Source: WTJY01 sp045105475 (GTDB lineage: Bacteria; Chloroflexota; Anaerolineae; Promineifilales; Promineifilaceae). From it: a DNA stretch of 64,000 nucleotides. The DNA is taken from assembly GCA_045105475.1 (NCBI GenBank), contig JBGCDP010000222.1, positions 5,857 through 69,856 of the forward strand, read 5' to 3'. Positions 25,498-34,349 of this stretch are shown here, in pieces. Numbering within the stretch: position 1 is the first letter of the stretch; each line of letters starts with the position of its first letter. Under the pieces are notes generated by a model. The model did not search any database. It was not told the DNA's origin and saw only the letters and a program-made list of their open reading frames with translations. The position numbers and the translations under genes were made by a program.

Positions 25498-27210
25498 TAG
25501 ATGGCTCTCTTGATCAACAACAGATTCTTTACTTGAATCTGTTGTTGGCTCAATGTAAGCAGGGAGCGTAAACCAAAAACAGCTTCCCTGCCCTGGCTCA
25601 CTGTCAACCCCTACAGTCCCGTCTAACCGTTTAATAATGCGTTGAACGATTGATAAGCCTAAACCGGCCCCCATTTTTCTATTCCGCCCATAGTCTGTGA
25701 AAGGGCGAAACAATTCAGGCTTTAAAGCTTCAGACACACCCGGCCCATTATCTTTAATCCAAAACTGAATCTCACCTGTACTTGAGATAAGAGTGGCCCC
25801 CAGCTCAATTTGAGGTGGATTCCCCCCATACTTAAGGGCATTCCCCAAATAGTTGTACCAGACCTCTTCAACCCACGGTGCAAATGCTAAAGCAACGGGC
25901 CAAGAGTCTGGGTAGCTAATCGTTGCCTCTGTTGCTCGGACCCGATGATCAAGTCTCTCAAGGGTTTCATTGATGAGATATTGAGTATTCATAGGCGCCA
26001 CTTCAACTTCAGCTTCTCTTATCGCCGACAAAAGCATGAGCGCTTCGATTACAACACTCATTTTACGACTATCCTTCGCAATAATATCGGCCGAATGAGA
26101 CACCGTCTCACGCGGAATCGCATTGCCGTCAAAACTCTCAATTTCTTGTTGCAAATATTCACTGAAGCCGACAATACGAGCCAACATATTCTGCAAATCA
26201 TGAGCAACCGTATGACCAAAAGCATCTAATTCAGCGTTACGCTCTTGCAGAATCGACTTACTTTGGCGTAAAGATTCAACAAGCCGTGCATTCTCAATTG
26301 CGGTTGCCGCTGAATAAGCCAATGTTTCAGCTAAGCTTTGGTCACGTTCGTCAAAGTTCCCTTTTAACTTATTCACGAACTCCAAAACACCAAACACATT
26401 GCCATGCACTTTTAAAGGCACAGCAAGCAACGACAGCGTGTTAAAATTTATCTTTGAGTCGATATCCTTTGCAAAACGATCGTCTGTACTAACCTGATTT
26501 AAAATAGTGCTACGATTATTTTTTCCGGCCCAGCCAACAATCCCTTCTCCACTCGCGACTCGAACGCCCTTAAGAGGTGGTGTTGCTGTTCGATGGGAAA
26601 CTGCATGGCATTCAAGATGAGTCTGATCATCATCAGTCCAGAGCCAAATCGAGCTTCCCTCAGTCCCCAAAATCTCAATTGCATAGCGCATGAGCCGTGT
26701 CATAACCTGATCTAAGTCAAGAATAGAGGTAAGATCAGCCCCTACTAAATTTAAGTAAGATAGGGCCCGGTTACGATCCTGTAGAACAAATAGCATCTCC
26801 CTTTTTTCAATCTCTAATTGATGACGCCGCATCATTTGACGAATCACAATAGGCAGCATGGTTAGCCAAGCTTCGTTTTCGTCAAATACAATATAGTTTG
26901 AGGCACCTATTTCTAATGCTTTCGCTGCTACAGCTTCATTTCCAGGCTCAACTAAAATCAAAATGGATGGGGCGGTAGGAGATTGTTGAATCGTTTCGAT
27001 AATTTGAAATACATCAATCCCATTAGGGTCATGGCTAACCGCAATCAAATCAAACGAATTAGAGTCTAATTGGTCAAATACAGCTTGGCTAGACGCGATA
27101 TGGTGAATCGCATAACTTGTAGGTTCAAGCGCTTTCTTAAAAAGTTGGTGTCGCTGTAAATCTTTGTCAAGGCACAGGAGCCTAAGAAGTGAACCTTTGT
27201 CTATATCCAT
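25486..27210 (-). CDS. Sensor histidine kinase with receiver-like N-domain and GAF domain
   Basis: A cytosolic kinase of 574 residues. Residues 1 to about 125 look like a CheY-type receiver (L-L-R-L-L-C-L-D-K-D), but where the phosphate-accepting Asp is expected the sequence is L-I-A-V-S-H-D-P, so it may be a pseudo-receiver. A GAF domain (about 155-305) includes G-E-G-I-V-G-W-A-G and N-F-N-T-L-S-L-L-A-V-P-L. The phospho-accepting His337 lies in V-A-H-D-L-Q-N. The ATPase part has N-A-L-K-Y-G, D-N-G-P-G-V and G-A-G-L-G-L-S-I-V. ATG at 27210 is preferred over a GTG at 27261. No response-regulator gene is adjacent. Confidence 0.87.
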   Translation of the reverse strand: MDIDKGSLLRLLCLDKDLQRHQLFKKALEPTSYAIHHIASSQAVFDQLDSNSFDLIAVSHDPNGIDVFQIIETIQQSPTAPSILILVEPGNEAVAAKALEIGASNYIVFDENEAWLTMLPIVIRQMMRRHQLEIEKREMLFVLQDRNRALSYLNLVGADLTSILDLDQVMTRLMRYAIEILGTEGSSIWLWTDDDQTHLECHAVSHRTATPPLKGVRVASGEGIVGWAGKNNRSTILNQVSTDDRFAKDIDSKINFNTLSLLAVPLKVHGNVFGVLEFVNKLKGNFDERDQSLAETLAYSAATAIENARLVESLRQSKSILQERNAELDAFGHTVAHDLQNMLARIVGFSEYLQQEIESFDGNAIPRETVSHSADIIAKDSRKMSVVIEALMLLSAIREAEVEVAPMNTQYLINETLERLDHRVRATEATISYPDSWPVALAFAPWVEEVWYNYLGNALKYGGNPPQIELGATLISSTGEIQFWIKDNGPGVSEALKPELFRPFTDYGRNRKMGAGLGLSIVQRIIKRLDGTVGVDSEPGQGSCFWFTLPAYIEPTTDSSKESVVDQESHLLTS

Positions 27211-27336
27211 ATGCAAATTACCTGTGTGGTGAGCAATCCTATCCACCGCCTCTCTGGGCACAAGACGAAAAATATGAGGTGTAGGGTTTGATATCAGTTA
27301 CAGGATAGAGAACTACAGGGATTCTAGCAATGTCCC

Positions 27337-27356
27337 ATATGTCATGTATGACATAT
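27337..27356. promoter_or_regulatory. Inverted repeat upstream of the kinase gene
   Basis: ATATGTCAT and ATGACATAT are perfect 9-bp arms separated by GT, about 130 bp before the kinase start. It is followed on the plus strand by an A-run. It could be an operator or, read from the preceding minus-strand gene, a weak terminator. Confidence 0.35.
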
Positions 27357-27403
27357 AAAAAAGCTGATTTTCTTAATTTAACGGGAACATTTAGTAAAAA
27401 CGG

Positions 27404-28462
27404 TTACCACCAAGTCTGAAATTTTTTGATAGTAGAGACTTTTTCAGAATTTACACGAAAGGCTGAAACATCAATTATTACTTCTCGCCCAGCATTTCCG
27501 TTTGGATGATCAGGCAAATTGATTATTGCTTTATAAATTCCGGGAGTGTTTGTAAGCTCCAACTCTAAATCGAATCTATTCGCATCAGTGTTTTCCAAAT
27601 CCGAAAATTGAGCAAATCCCGTGACAACTAAATCAGTAGCAATCACTGGCTCGCTTGAAATACGGTTAATTACTTCAACGGTAACTACCTGCTGGTTATT
27701 TGTATAAAGAACTGGATATTTCACTGAAACATGAACTGCGTAATCTTCGGCCGGTACTGCTACAGGCAAGGTGTTAATGGGGCTGGTTCGGTTTGGGAAT
27801 TGGGGAATGAAAATCTGTGTGATGCCATCTTCAACTAATAGTTCAGGATTGTTATTAAGAAGGTGGTCACGTCCGAGGCTTTGGTGCGAAACAGTTTGAC
27901 TATTTGGATTCCAGCGCAGGCTGGTATTTTCATAGTAAATGACAAATCGATCCCCCATTTGGATAAAGCTTGTAACAGGTTCGCCTAAAAATTGATCATT
28001 CTCAGTCTCTGCCAAAAAGTCAAAAAACTGAGACGTATCCGGAAGAAAATCGGCCGATTGAGTTTCAGGTTGTGAAAGCACTCCTAGTGGAAACACCTCA
28101 ACTTCTTGAGAATTCCCATTAGGCGGAGCCATTAATAGCACCCCTTCAAAATATTGAATCGTACGATCACCATACCCTTCAATTGGAACCGTATCAATTC
28201 GACTAATTGGGGGTCCCATCATAAGGCAATTTTTTTCAAAGACGGGTAGAAATGGTGGATGAATTTCAATATCACCACGGTAAGTACAACTACCGTCTGC
28301 AGTGATAGCTAGCGGGATAATAAGGTAACCCATCGCTGAAATGATTCCCACTAAGCTAATAATGCCTCCCAAACGTGCCATAACAAAATCAAACCAGCCG
28401 GGCTGTTTTTCCGGAGGCCTAACTAAATTTGGAGGGTCTGACATTTGCTTAACTTCTACCAT
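27404..28462 (-). CDS. Exported membrane-anchored protein of unknown function
   Basis: A 352-residue protein with one hydrophobic segment (I-I-S-L-V-G-I-I-S-A-M-G-Y-L-I-I-P-L) near residues 33-52 and a large outer part. The outer part has no recognised enzyme motif. The last 130 residues (P-V-L-Y-T-N-N-Q-Q-V-V-T-V-E-V to I-I-D-V-S-A-F) read like an immunoglobulin-like beta-sandwich. An ATG at 28444 (M-S-D-P-P-N-L) is an alternative start. It lies between the kinase and rsgA on the same strand, but no shared role can be seen. Confidence 0.6.
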   Translation of the reverse strand: MVEVKQMSDPPNLVRPPEKQPGWFDFVMARLGGIISLVGIISAMGYLIIPLAITADGSCTYRGDIEIHPPFLPVFEKNCLMMGPPISRIDTVPIEGYGDRTIQYFEGVLLMAPPNGNSQEVEVFPLGVLSQPETQSADFLPDTSQFFDFLAETENDQFLGEPVTSFIQMGDRFVIYYENTSLRWNPNSQTVSHQSLGRDHLLNNNPELLVEDGITQIFIPQFPNRTSPINTLPVAVPAEDYAVHVSVKYPVLYTNNQQVVTVEVINRISSEPVIATDLVVTGFAQFSDLENTDANRFDLELELTNTPGIYKAIINLPDHPNGNAGREVIIDVSAFRVNSEKVSTIKKFQTWW

Positions 28463-28497
28463 AACTATCTATAAGTTTAATCACAAGTGATTACTAA

Positions 28498-29439
28498 TTA
28501 CCAGGGTTCTTCCAGTAAATTCTCGTGCTCTTCCCGCAATCGTTGATAACTATCAAAACGCGCGGCCGAAATATCCCCATTTTCTACAGCCTTTAAAACC
28601 GCACAGCCCGGTTCTTTTGTATGTGAACAGTCGCTAAACTGGCAGTCAGACACAAATGGTTCAATTTCGATAAAGTAGGCGTCTAATTCTTCTGGTTGTA
28701 TGTCATAAAGGGCCCAACCACGGATGCCGGGAGTGTCCGCAACCCATCCCCCAAAGTGCAGAGGGAAAAGCTGTCCATAACGAGTTGTGTGCATCCCTTT
28801 TCCGGTTGCATCACTGACATTACTGGTGCCTAAACCTAGTTTCGGTTGAACAGCATTCAACAGGCTCGATTTACCAACACCAGAGGATCCAGCAAACACA
28901 GAGACTTTATCTTTTAGTAAGTCACGAAGCTCCTGTACCCCTTGGTCAGCTTCTGCACTGGTGTAAACGACGTCATACCCAATCTTTTTATAGATGCCGA
29001 ACTGAGCTTCCGCTTCTTCTAAAGTTCCTAAATCTAGTTTGTTGACACAAATAGTCGCGGGAATGTTTTGCTGTTCTGTAACCACCAAAAGTCGGTCAAG
29101 TTTGCGAATGCTGGTTGTCGGTTTCTTGAGGGAAAAGACAAAAACAACCTGATCGACGTTAGCAACCAATACCTGTTCTTTATCAGTTTTCCATGAGCGA
29201 TTATGTGCCGATGGCCGACTACGAGAGAGCGCATTAAATCGCTCTTCTATAGACTCGACAATTCCATTTTCTTCATTTGGGTTATAAGTAAATGTAACCT
29301 GATCTCCCAAGGCAACAATATCTGTCAGGCTTCGCTCCCGCTTTAATTTACCCGGCAACTTGCATACAAAATCTTCCCCAGAATCAGTGCGAACCGTATA
29401 AAAACCGCTAATCGATTTAATGACCAATCCTTTTTGCAT
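28498..29439 (-). CDS. rsgA: Ribosome biogenesis GTPase RsgA
   Basis: A circularly permuted GTPase that checks and matures the 30S ribosomal subunit. The permuted order is visible: G4 (C-V-N-K-L-D-L-G) comes before G1 (G-S-S-G-V-G-K-S-S) and G3 (D-T-P-G-I-R). The N-terminal OB-like domain starts I-S-G-F-Y-T-V-R-T-D-S-G-E-D-F-V-C-K. The C-terminal zinc site is C-Q-F-S-D-C-S-H-T-K-E-P-G-C. ATG at 29439 (M-Q-K-G-L-V-I-K) is preferred; a TTG at 29463 would add eight residues. It is a housekeeping gene and gives no clue to its neighbours. Confidence 0.95.
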   Translation of the reverse strand: MQKGLVIKSISGFYTVRTDSGEDFVCKLPGKLKRERSLTDIVALGDQVTFTYNPNEENGIVESIEERFNALSRSRPSAHNRSWKTDKEQVLVANVDQVVFVFSLKKPTTSIRKLDRLLVVTEQQNIPATICVNKLDLGTLEEAEAQFGIYKKIGYDVVYTSAEADQGVQELRDLLKDKVSVFAGSSGVGKSSLLNAVQPKLGLGTSNVSDATGKGMHTTRYGQLFPLHFGGWVADTPGIRGWALYDIQPEELDAYFIEIEPFVSDCQFSDCSHTKEPGCAVLKAVENGDISAARFDSYQRLREEHENLLEEPW

Positions 29440-29591
29440 TAAATGTTTGTTTCCGTTTTGCAAATAAAAAGTTTTTTCATATAAGCCATAGTATAGCTGA
29501 AAACGATCTTATGATATAGGAGGAGTATCATTTATTATGTCAACTTCACGTTGCCAGCAGCTCTTCAAGCAAAAAGATTGGCAGAAAAGTA

Positions 29592-30260
29592 CTACTTCCA
29601 AGCAAACTTTGGCTGCTCAAAATGAGCCACTCTCGTATGGTTTTCTAAAATCGCAACTTCACGAAACTGAAACAAAATCGCACCAGTAGGAGCTGCAATC
29701 CAGCGGCTCCCTATGTGCATTTTCAAAACTGGGCTATTGCTTTCAGGAATTGTTTCAAGCATGGGCGAATCCAAGCGGAGCAGCTCACGAACGGGGATGC
29801 GATGGACAGAGGCAACTTCGGCCGGATTTGGCTTAAACTCACATGCATCCCCGCCCCACACCACAATGGGCGTCATCACAAAACCAGAGCGGGTGGTGAA
29901 ATCATCTAACCTGCCTATGATTTGATCTTGCCCTAGCGTTAATCCCACCTCTTCATCTAACTCACGTAATGCCGCTTCTTCAGGCGTTTCACCTGCATCC
30001 ATTCGGCCGCCGGGAAGCGCCCACTGCCCAGAATGACGATTCATCTTTGCCGCACGCTCGGTCAGCACCAAAGCACATTCAGAGCACATCGACTCATTAA
30101 ATTCCAGACCATACAAAGCTGGATCATGATGAACATCGACAATGACCAAGGCCACCGCGGCTCTTCGTAGCCCATCAGCCAGATGCTGCTGTGCTTTAAA
30201 ATGACTAAGTCGGCTTTTTATTGAAGTTTTTAAGGATGAATCGCAAACAAGGTTGATCAT
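29592..30260 (-). CDS. NUDIX hydrolase (CoA pyrophosphatase-like)
   Basis: A 222-residue hydrolase with an exact NUDIX box: G-R-M-D-A-G-E, seven residues, then R-E-L-D-E-E-V-G-L. The preceding R-H-S-G-Q-W-A-L-P-G-G fits the CoA/NudL-like branch, which cleaves nucleoside diphosphates linked to another group. Unusual is an insertion with M-C-S-E-C-A-L-V-L-T before the box. Length and the position of the box (about residue 90) fit. A ribosome site AGGAACAG precedes the ATG. It stands alone. Confidence 0.88.
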   Translation of the reverse strand: MINLVCDSSLKTSIKSRLSHFKAQQHLADGLRRAAVALVIVDVHHDPALYGLEFNESMCSECALVLTERAAKMNRHSGQWALPGGRMDAGETPEEAALRELDEEVGLTLGQDQIIGRLDDFTTRSGFVMTPIVVWGGDACEFKPNPAEVASVHRIPVRELLRLDSPMLETIPESNSPVLKMHIGSRWIAAPTGAILFQFREVAILENHTRVAHFEQPKFAWK

Positions 30261-30410
30261 AATTTCTGTTCCTACCTCAACTGTATTCTATTTCCTTTGG
30301 CTCAGGCAAAAAAGGACTATTTCAGCTTGCCAATTTTGAATTATTAGGCTCTACTCACCAAAATTTAACAGATCTATTCCAGACTCAAATTAGCTGATCG
30401 GAGTTTTTAA

Positions 30411-31487
30411 ATGATTGATTGTGATGTACACAACGATTGGGTGAATGCAGATGTCCTGTTGCCATACATGGATGGCCTTTTTCATGATTATTTAAAGCGT
30501 GGCGAGCGCGTGGGTGGTGCCTCAAGTTTTCCACACGGACATCGGCCGTGGTTACATCCAGAAGGATACCGTCGGGCCGACTTAAATCCGGCTGAAGGCG
30601 AAACAGCTGGGTCAGACTACGCCATGATGAAGCGGGAACTGCTCGACAAGTATGACCTCGAATATGCGATTTTGACCGGTGAAGAGATCATAGATCTTTC
30701 GACGATTGCAAACCCATACTATGCCAGTGCCATGGCGAAGGCCAATAACGAATATGTCATTCATGAGTGGCTGTCGCTCGACAAACGCTTAAAAGGGTCA
30801 CTAGCTATCGCACCCCAAGATCCACAAGGGGCCGCGGCCGAAATCCGACGCAGAGGTGATCATCCTGACATCCTGCAAGTCATGCTAAGTTCAGCCGCAC
30901 GTCGGCCGTACGGGGACCCGTTTTACCATCCAATTTGGGAAGCAGCAGCCGAGGTGGGTCTGCCTGTTGCGATGCATTTAGGCGGCACCGGTGGCGTTAA
31001 CTCTGATTCGAGCTTCACAATGCCCCCAACATTCTACTATGAGCACCATGCACTCCTTTGCCAAAGTGCAATGAGCCACATCGCCAGCTTAATTTTGCAC
31101 GGCGTTTTTGAAAAATGGCCTACACTCCAATTTGTGATTATCGAATGTGGCATTGCGTGGCTACCACCTGTGCTATGGCGCTTGGATTCAGGCTGGAAAG
31201 CGTTGCGCAAAGAAACCCCATGGCTCAAACGGCTGCCCAGCGAATATGCTAAAGACCATATTCGCTTTACAACTCAACCGCTCGAGCAGCCACCTAATCG
31301 GGATCATTTATACGCGATGCTTGAAGCAATGGACGGCAAAAACACCCTTCTATTTGCGTCTGATTATCCACATTGGGACTTTGATGATCCATATAAGGTC
31401 GATATTCCCAAAGACTGGCATGAAAATGTGTTCGATTTGAACATTCGCAAGGTGTATAAAAAACTACCTCAAAAAAGTAACCAGTAG
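30411..31487 (+). CDS. Amidohydrolase-family protein (amidohydrolase_2 / ACMSD-like)
   Basis: A 358-residue metal-dependent TIM-barrel enzyme of the amidohydrolase_2 group, whose members act as hydrolases or non-oxidative decarboxylases. The N-terminal metal site is D-C-D-V-H-N. Others are L-P-V-A-M-H-L-G-G-T (His), H-I-A-S-L-I-L-H-G-V-F-E, and the late L-F-A-S-D-Y-P-H-W-D with the catalytic Asp. The ATG at 30411 has a GGAG about 13 nt upstream. The next genes encode a Rieske protein and a propionate-CoA ligase, so a degradation pathway for an aromatic or carboxylic compound is possible. The last codons (K-S-N-Q-stop) lie inside a hairpin repeat. Confidence 0.82.
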   Translation: MIDCDVHNDWVNADVLLPYMDGLFHDYLKRGERVGGASSFPHGHRPWLHPEGYRRADLNPAEGETAGSDYAMMKRELLDKYDLEYAILTGEEIIDLSTIANPYYASAMAKANNEYVIHEWLSLDKRLKGSLAIAPQDPQGAAAEIRRRGDHPDILQVMLSSAARRPYGDPFYHPIWEAAAEVGLPVAMHLGGTGGVNSDSSFTMPPTFYYEHHALLCQSAMSHIASLILHGVFEKWPTLQFVIIECGIAWLPPVLWRLDSGWKALRKETPWLKRLPSEYAKDHIRFTTQPLEQPPNRDHLYAMLEAMDGKNTLLFASDYPHWDFDDPYKVDIPKDWHENVFDLNIRKVYKKLPQKSNQ

Positions 31488-31546
31488 CCAGTGATCAGTG
31501 TCCGGTTGAATATAACCGAAACTGTTCACTGGGCGCTGATTACTTT
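31474..31546. repeat. Imperfect inverted-repeat element between amidohydrolase and Rieske genes
   Basis: Two arms of about 33 bases (31474-31507 and 31514-31546) are about 80 percent complementary around the 6-base loop GAATAT. The left arm starts AAAGTAACCAGTAGCCAGTG, and the right arm ends CGCTGATTACTTT. It supplies the last four codons and the stop of the amidohydrolase. The composition of repeated CAGTGATCAGT-like pieces is that of short intergenic palindromic repeats. No second copy was seen in the window. Confidence 0.6.
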
Positions 31547-31557
31547 GCACTAAAAAA

Positions 31558-31911
31558 ATGGCAAAGAAACAATTTAAGATTGGCCCGGCTAATCTAAATC
31601 CGGGTGAACGAAAAATCATAGAGATTGATGGCAAAAGCATAGGCCTGTTTAATGTGAAAGGTGAATATTTCGCCTTACACAATCGCTGCCCTCATATGGG
31701 TGGAAACTTATGCGCTGGCCCAGTGACTGGCACAACGCTACCAACCGACAAAACAGAATTTATCTACGGCCGGGAAGGGGAGCTAGTCCGTTGTGGCTGG
31801 CATGGGTGGGAGTTTGAAATCCAATCTGGCCAATGCACCGTTGACCCGAAGATGCGAGCGAAGGTGTATAAAGTTTCAGTTGAAGATGAACAGTTGACCA
31901 TACATATTTAG
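31558..31911 (+). CDS. Rieske [2Fe-2S] ferredoxin-type protein
   Basis: A 117-residue protein consisting of one Rieske domain. The cluster ligands are Cys44 and His46 in R-C-P-H-M-G-G, and Cys79 and His82 in R-C-G-W-H-G-W. Without a catalytic partner domain it is probably an electron carrier of the ferredoxin type. An odd insertion (T-G-T-T-L-P-T-D-K-T-E-F-I-Y) lies between the two ligand pairs. It is 71 bp after the amidohydrolase and 39 bp before prpE. No oxygenase alpha subunit is present in the window. Confidence 0.9.
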   Translation: MAKKQFKIGPANLNPGERKIIEIDGKSIGLFNVKGEYFALHNRCPHMGGNLCAGPVTGTTLPTDKTEFIYGREGELVRCGWHGWEFEIQSGQCTVDPKMRAKVYKVSVEDEQLTIHI

Positions 31912-31950
31912 GAAAGTCAGCTAATGGCTGATATCTAAAAGAGGAAAGAA

Positions 31951-33840
31951 ATGAGTTACTCCACTACTTACGCAGATTGGCAAGCAGATCCGGTTGGATT
32001 TTGGGAAAAGGCGGCCGAAAAGATCGATTGGACTAAAAAATGGGACCAAGCTCTCGACGCGAGTCAAGAGCCAATCTACCGCTGGTTTCAGGGAGGCGAA
32101 ACAAACACCTGCTACAACTGTCTTGATCGTCACGTTGAACGAGGTCGGGCCGATCAAGCCGCCTTAATCTATGACAGCCCCATTACGGGCCAAATCAAAA
32201 GTTATACCTATCGAGAACTGCGTGATGAAGTAGCTAAGTTGGCCGGAGTCATTTCAGATTTAGGGGTGAGCAAAGGGGATCGGGTCATCATTTATATGCC
32301 GATGGTGCCAGAAGCGGCGATGGCGATGCTCGCTTGCGCCCGAATCGGGGCGATTCACTCGGTGGTTTTTGGCGGATTTGCCGCCAACGAGCTGGCAACC
32401 CGTATCGATGATGCCAAACCTGATCTAATTATTTCAGCCTCTTGTGGAATTGAACCCTCCCGAATCGTTGAATACAAACCTCTTTTAGACGGTGCCATCG
32501 ATCTGGCTAAACACAAGGTGGGCAACACGATTATTTTGCAGCGCGAGCAACATCGGTGTGATTTGATTGACGGCCGAGACATCGATTGGTCGGCCGCCAT
32601 GAGCAGCGCACATCCTGTAGATTGTGTCCCTGTGGGGGCAACAGACCCGTGCTACATCTTGTATACCAGCGGTACAACGGGTCAACCAAAAGGGGTGGTG
32701 CGAGATACCGGATCACATATGGTGGGCTTGTATTGGTCGATGAAAAACGTATATGGGGTTGATCCTGGTGAAGTTTACTGGGCCGCATCAGATGTGGGCT
32801 GGGTTGTGGGGCATAGCTATATCGTGTACGCCCCACTATTGCATGGCAACACCTCGATTATGTTTGAAGGCAAGCCGGTGGGAACACCAGATGCGGGGAC
32901 GTTTTGGCGTGTGATCGAACAACATAAAGTAGCGGCGATGTTTACCGCTCCGACCGCATTCCGAGCGATTAAACGGGAAGATCCACAAGGTGAGCTAATC
33001 GCAGATTATGACTTAAGTCACTTTAGAACGCTCTTTTTAGCGGGAGAACGGTGTGATCCTGATACGCTTCATTGGGCGGAAGACAAGCTCGGTGTACCAG
33101 TGATTGATCATTGGTGGCAAACAGAAACCGGCTGGTCGATTTGTGCCAATCCGGTGGGATTGGGCGTTTTGCCGGTGAAACCGGGTTCGGCCGGGGTTCC
33201 AATGCCAGGGTACGACGTGCAAATTCTAAGCCCCGAAGGGGAGCAAATCCCACCAGGTGAGATCGGGGCGGTAGTTATTAAGCTACCCCTACCACCAAGC
33301 TCTTTACCCACTTTATGGCAGCGAGATGATCTGTACATATCCAAATATTTAGCTGAATATGAAGGATATTACTCAACGGCCGATGCCGGTTTCAAAGACG
33401 AAGATGGGTATCTACACATCATGGCGCGTACGGACGACATTATTAATGTTGCCGGACACCGGCTCTCGACAGGTGGCATCGAAGAGGTGCTTGCAGGCCA
33501 TCCAGATGTCGCAGAATGCGCAGTGCTTGGTGTCAAAGATGACCTAAAAGGTGAAATCCCTATTGGGTTACTGGTTCTTAATGCGGGTGTCGAGCGTAGT
33601 AAAGATGAAATTGTGGCTGAGGTTGTGCAAATGGTGCGAGATCAGATTGGGCCGGTGGCTGCGTTTAAGAAAGCAACGGTCGTTGAGCGTTTACCCAAAA
33701 CTCGCTCAGGCAAAATTTTACGGGGCACGATTAAGAAGATTGCAGATCAAACACCATGGAAGATGCCAGCAACGATTGATGATCCGGTAATTTTAGATGA
33801 GATGGGAGACGCGGTCGGCCGATTGGGGTATGGAGGCTAG
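31951..33840 (+). CDS. prpE: Propionate--CoA ligase
   Basis: An acyl-CoA synthetase of 629 residues that makes propionyl-CoA (or acetyl-CoA) from the acid, ATP and CoA. The AMP-binding core is Y-T-S-G-T-T-G-Q-P-K-G-V-V-R-D. The run W-A-A-S-D-V-G-W-V-V-G-H-S-Y-I-V-Y-A-P-L is that of the PrpE branch rather than acetyl-CoA synthetase. F-T-A-P-T-A-F-R-A-I-K-R also fits PrpE. The C-terminal adenylation-regulating Lys is in T-R-S-G-K-I-L-R-G-T. AGAGGAAAG sits before the ATG. Acetate activity cannot be excluded from sequence. Confidence 0.9.
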   Translation: MSYSTTYADWQADPVGFWEKAAEKIDWTKKWDQALDASQEPIYRWFQGGETNTCYNCLDRHVERGRADQAALIYDSPITGQIKSYTYRELRDEVAKLAGVISDLGVSKGDRVIIYMPMVPEAAMAMLACARIGAIHSVVFGGFAANELATRIDDAKPDLIISASCGIEPSRIVEYKPLLDGAIDLAKHKVGNTIILQREQHRCDLIDGRDIDWSAAMSSAHPVDCVPVGATDPCYILYTSGTTGQPKGVVRDTGSHMVGLYWSMKNVYGVDPGEVYWAASDVGWVVGHSYIVYAPLLHGNTSIMFEGKPVGTPDAGTFWRVIEQHKVAAMFTAPTAFRAIKREDPQGELIADYDLSHFRTLFLAGERCDPDTLHWAEDKLGVPVIDHWWQTETGWSICANPVGLGVLPVKPGSAGVPMPGYDVQILSPEGEQIPPGEIGAVVIKLPLPPSSLPTLWQRDDLYISKYLAEYEGYYSTADAGFKDEDGYLHIMARTDDIINVAGHRLSTGGIEEVLAGHPDVAECAVLGVKDDLKGEIPIGLLVLNAGVERSKDEIVAEVVQMVRDQIGPVAAFKKATVVERLPKTRSGKILRGTIKKIADQTPWKMPATIDDPVILDEMGDAVGRLGYGG

Positions 33841-34028
33841 CAAACGTTCAGCACGCCACGCTCTCAATCAGGTATTTTCTGAAACTGGCATAGTTTGGCA
33901 CAAAAAAATATCGATTTGGCATAGGATTCTGACTTAAGATCGGTTTATGTTCGAGTCGGCCGTCAATGGTTTTTAAAATCATCGGCCGACCCGATATGAA
34001 AAACAACCACCTTATGGAGAATCCCTTT

Positions 34029-34316
34029 ATGGAATTTACCCTGATCGATTTTTTAGTTGGCTTTTTACTCATGAACGCAATGCCACATTGGATATTTGGG
34101 ATTACTAAAACCCGGATGCTCAGTGCCTTTGGGTTCAGCCATCAAGCCAACATCGCTTATTCGTTTTTAAATATCGCCATCGCTCTCTCGCTGCTTCAGT
34201 TTCAATATGGCCTAACACAGTTACTTAATAATGGTGTTGTTATTGGCGCTCTGGCGATGCTTGTTATTTATTATCTGACTGGGAAATTTTTCCTCACTTT
34301 GTTTGAAGAAAAATAA
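34029..34316 (+). CDS. Small three-helix membrane protein
   Basis: A 95-residue hydrophobic protein starting M-E-F-T-L-I-D-F-L-V-G-F. Three likely helices are about residues 5-20, 40-58 (Y-S-F-L-N-I-A-I-A-L-S-L-L) and 65-85 (V-V-I-G-A-L-A-M-L-V-I-Y-Y-L). No family named with confidence. The ATG at 34029 has GGAG about 12 nt upstream; the frame is also open from 33966 with an ATG at 33996, so the start is uncertain. It is followed by a second small membrane protein. Confidence 0.6.
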   Translation: MEFTLIDFLVGFLLMNAMPHWIFGITKTRMLSAFGFSHQANIAYSFLNIAIALSLLQFQYGLTQLLNNGVVIGALAMLVIYYLTGKFFLTLFEEK

Positions 34317-34349
34317 AATTGAATAGTCTGCATTTAAGGAGAAAATCTA

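Noticed and set aside
29538..29687. A 49-residue plus-strand frame with a ribosome site
   Set aside because: Most of it is antisense to the NUDIX gene; only the first 18 codons are free. Kept as a low-interest observation, not as a gene.
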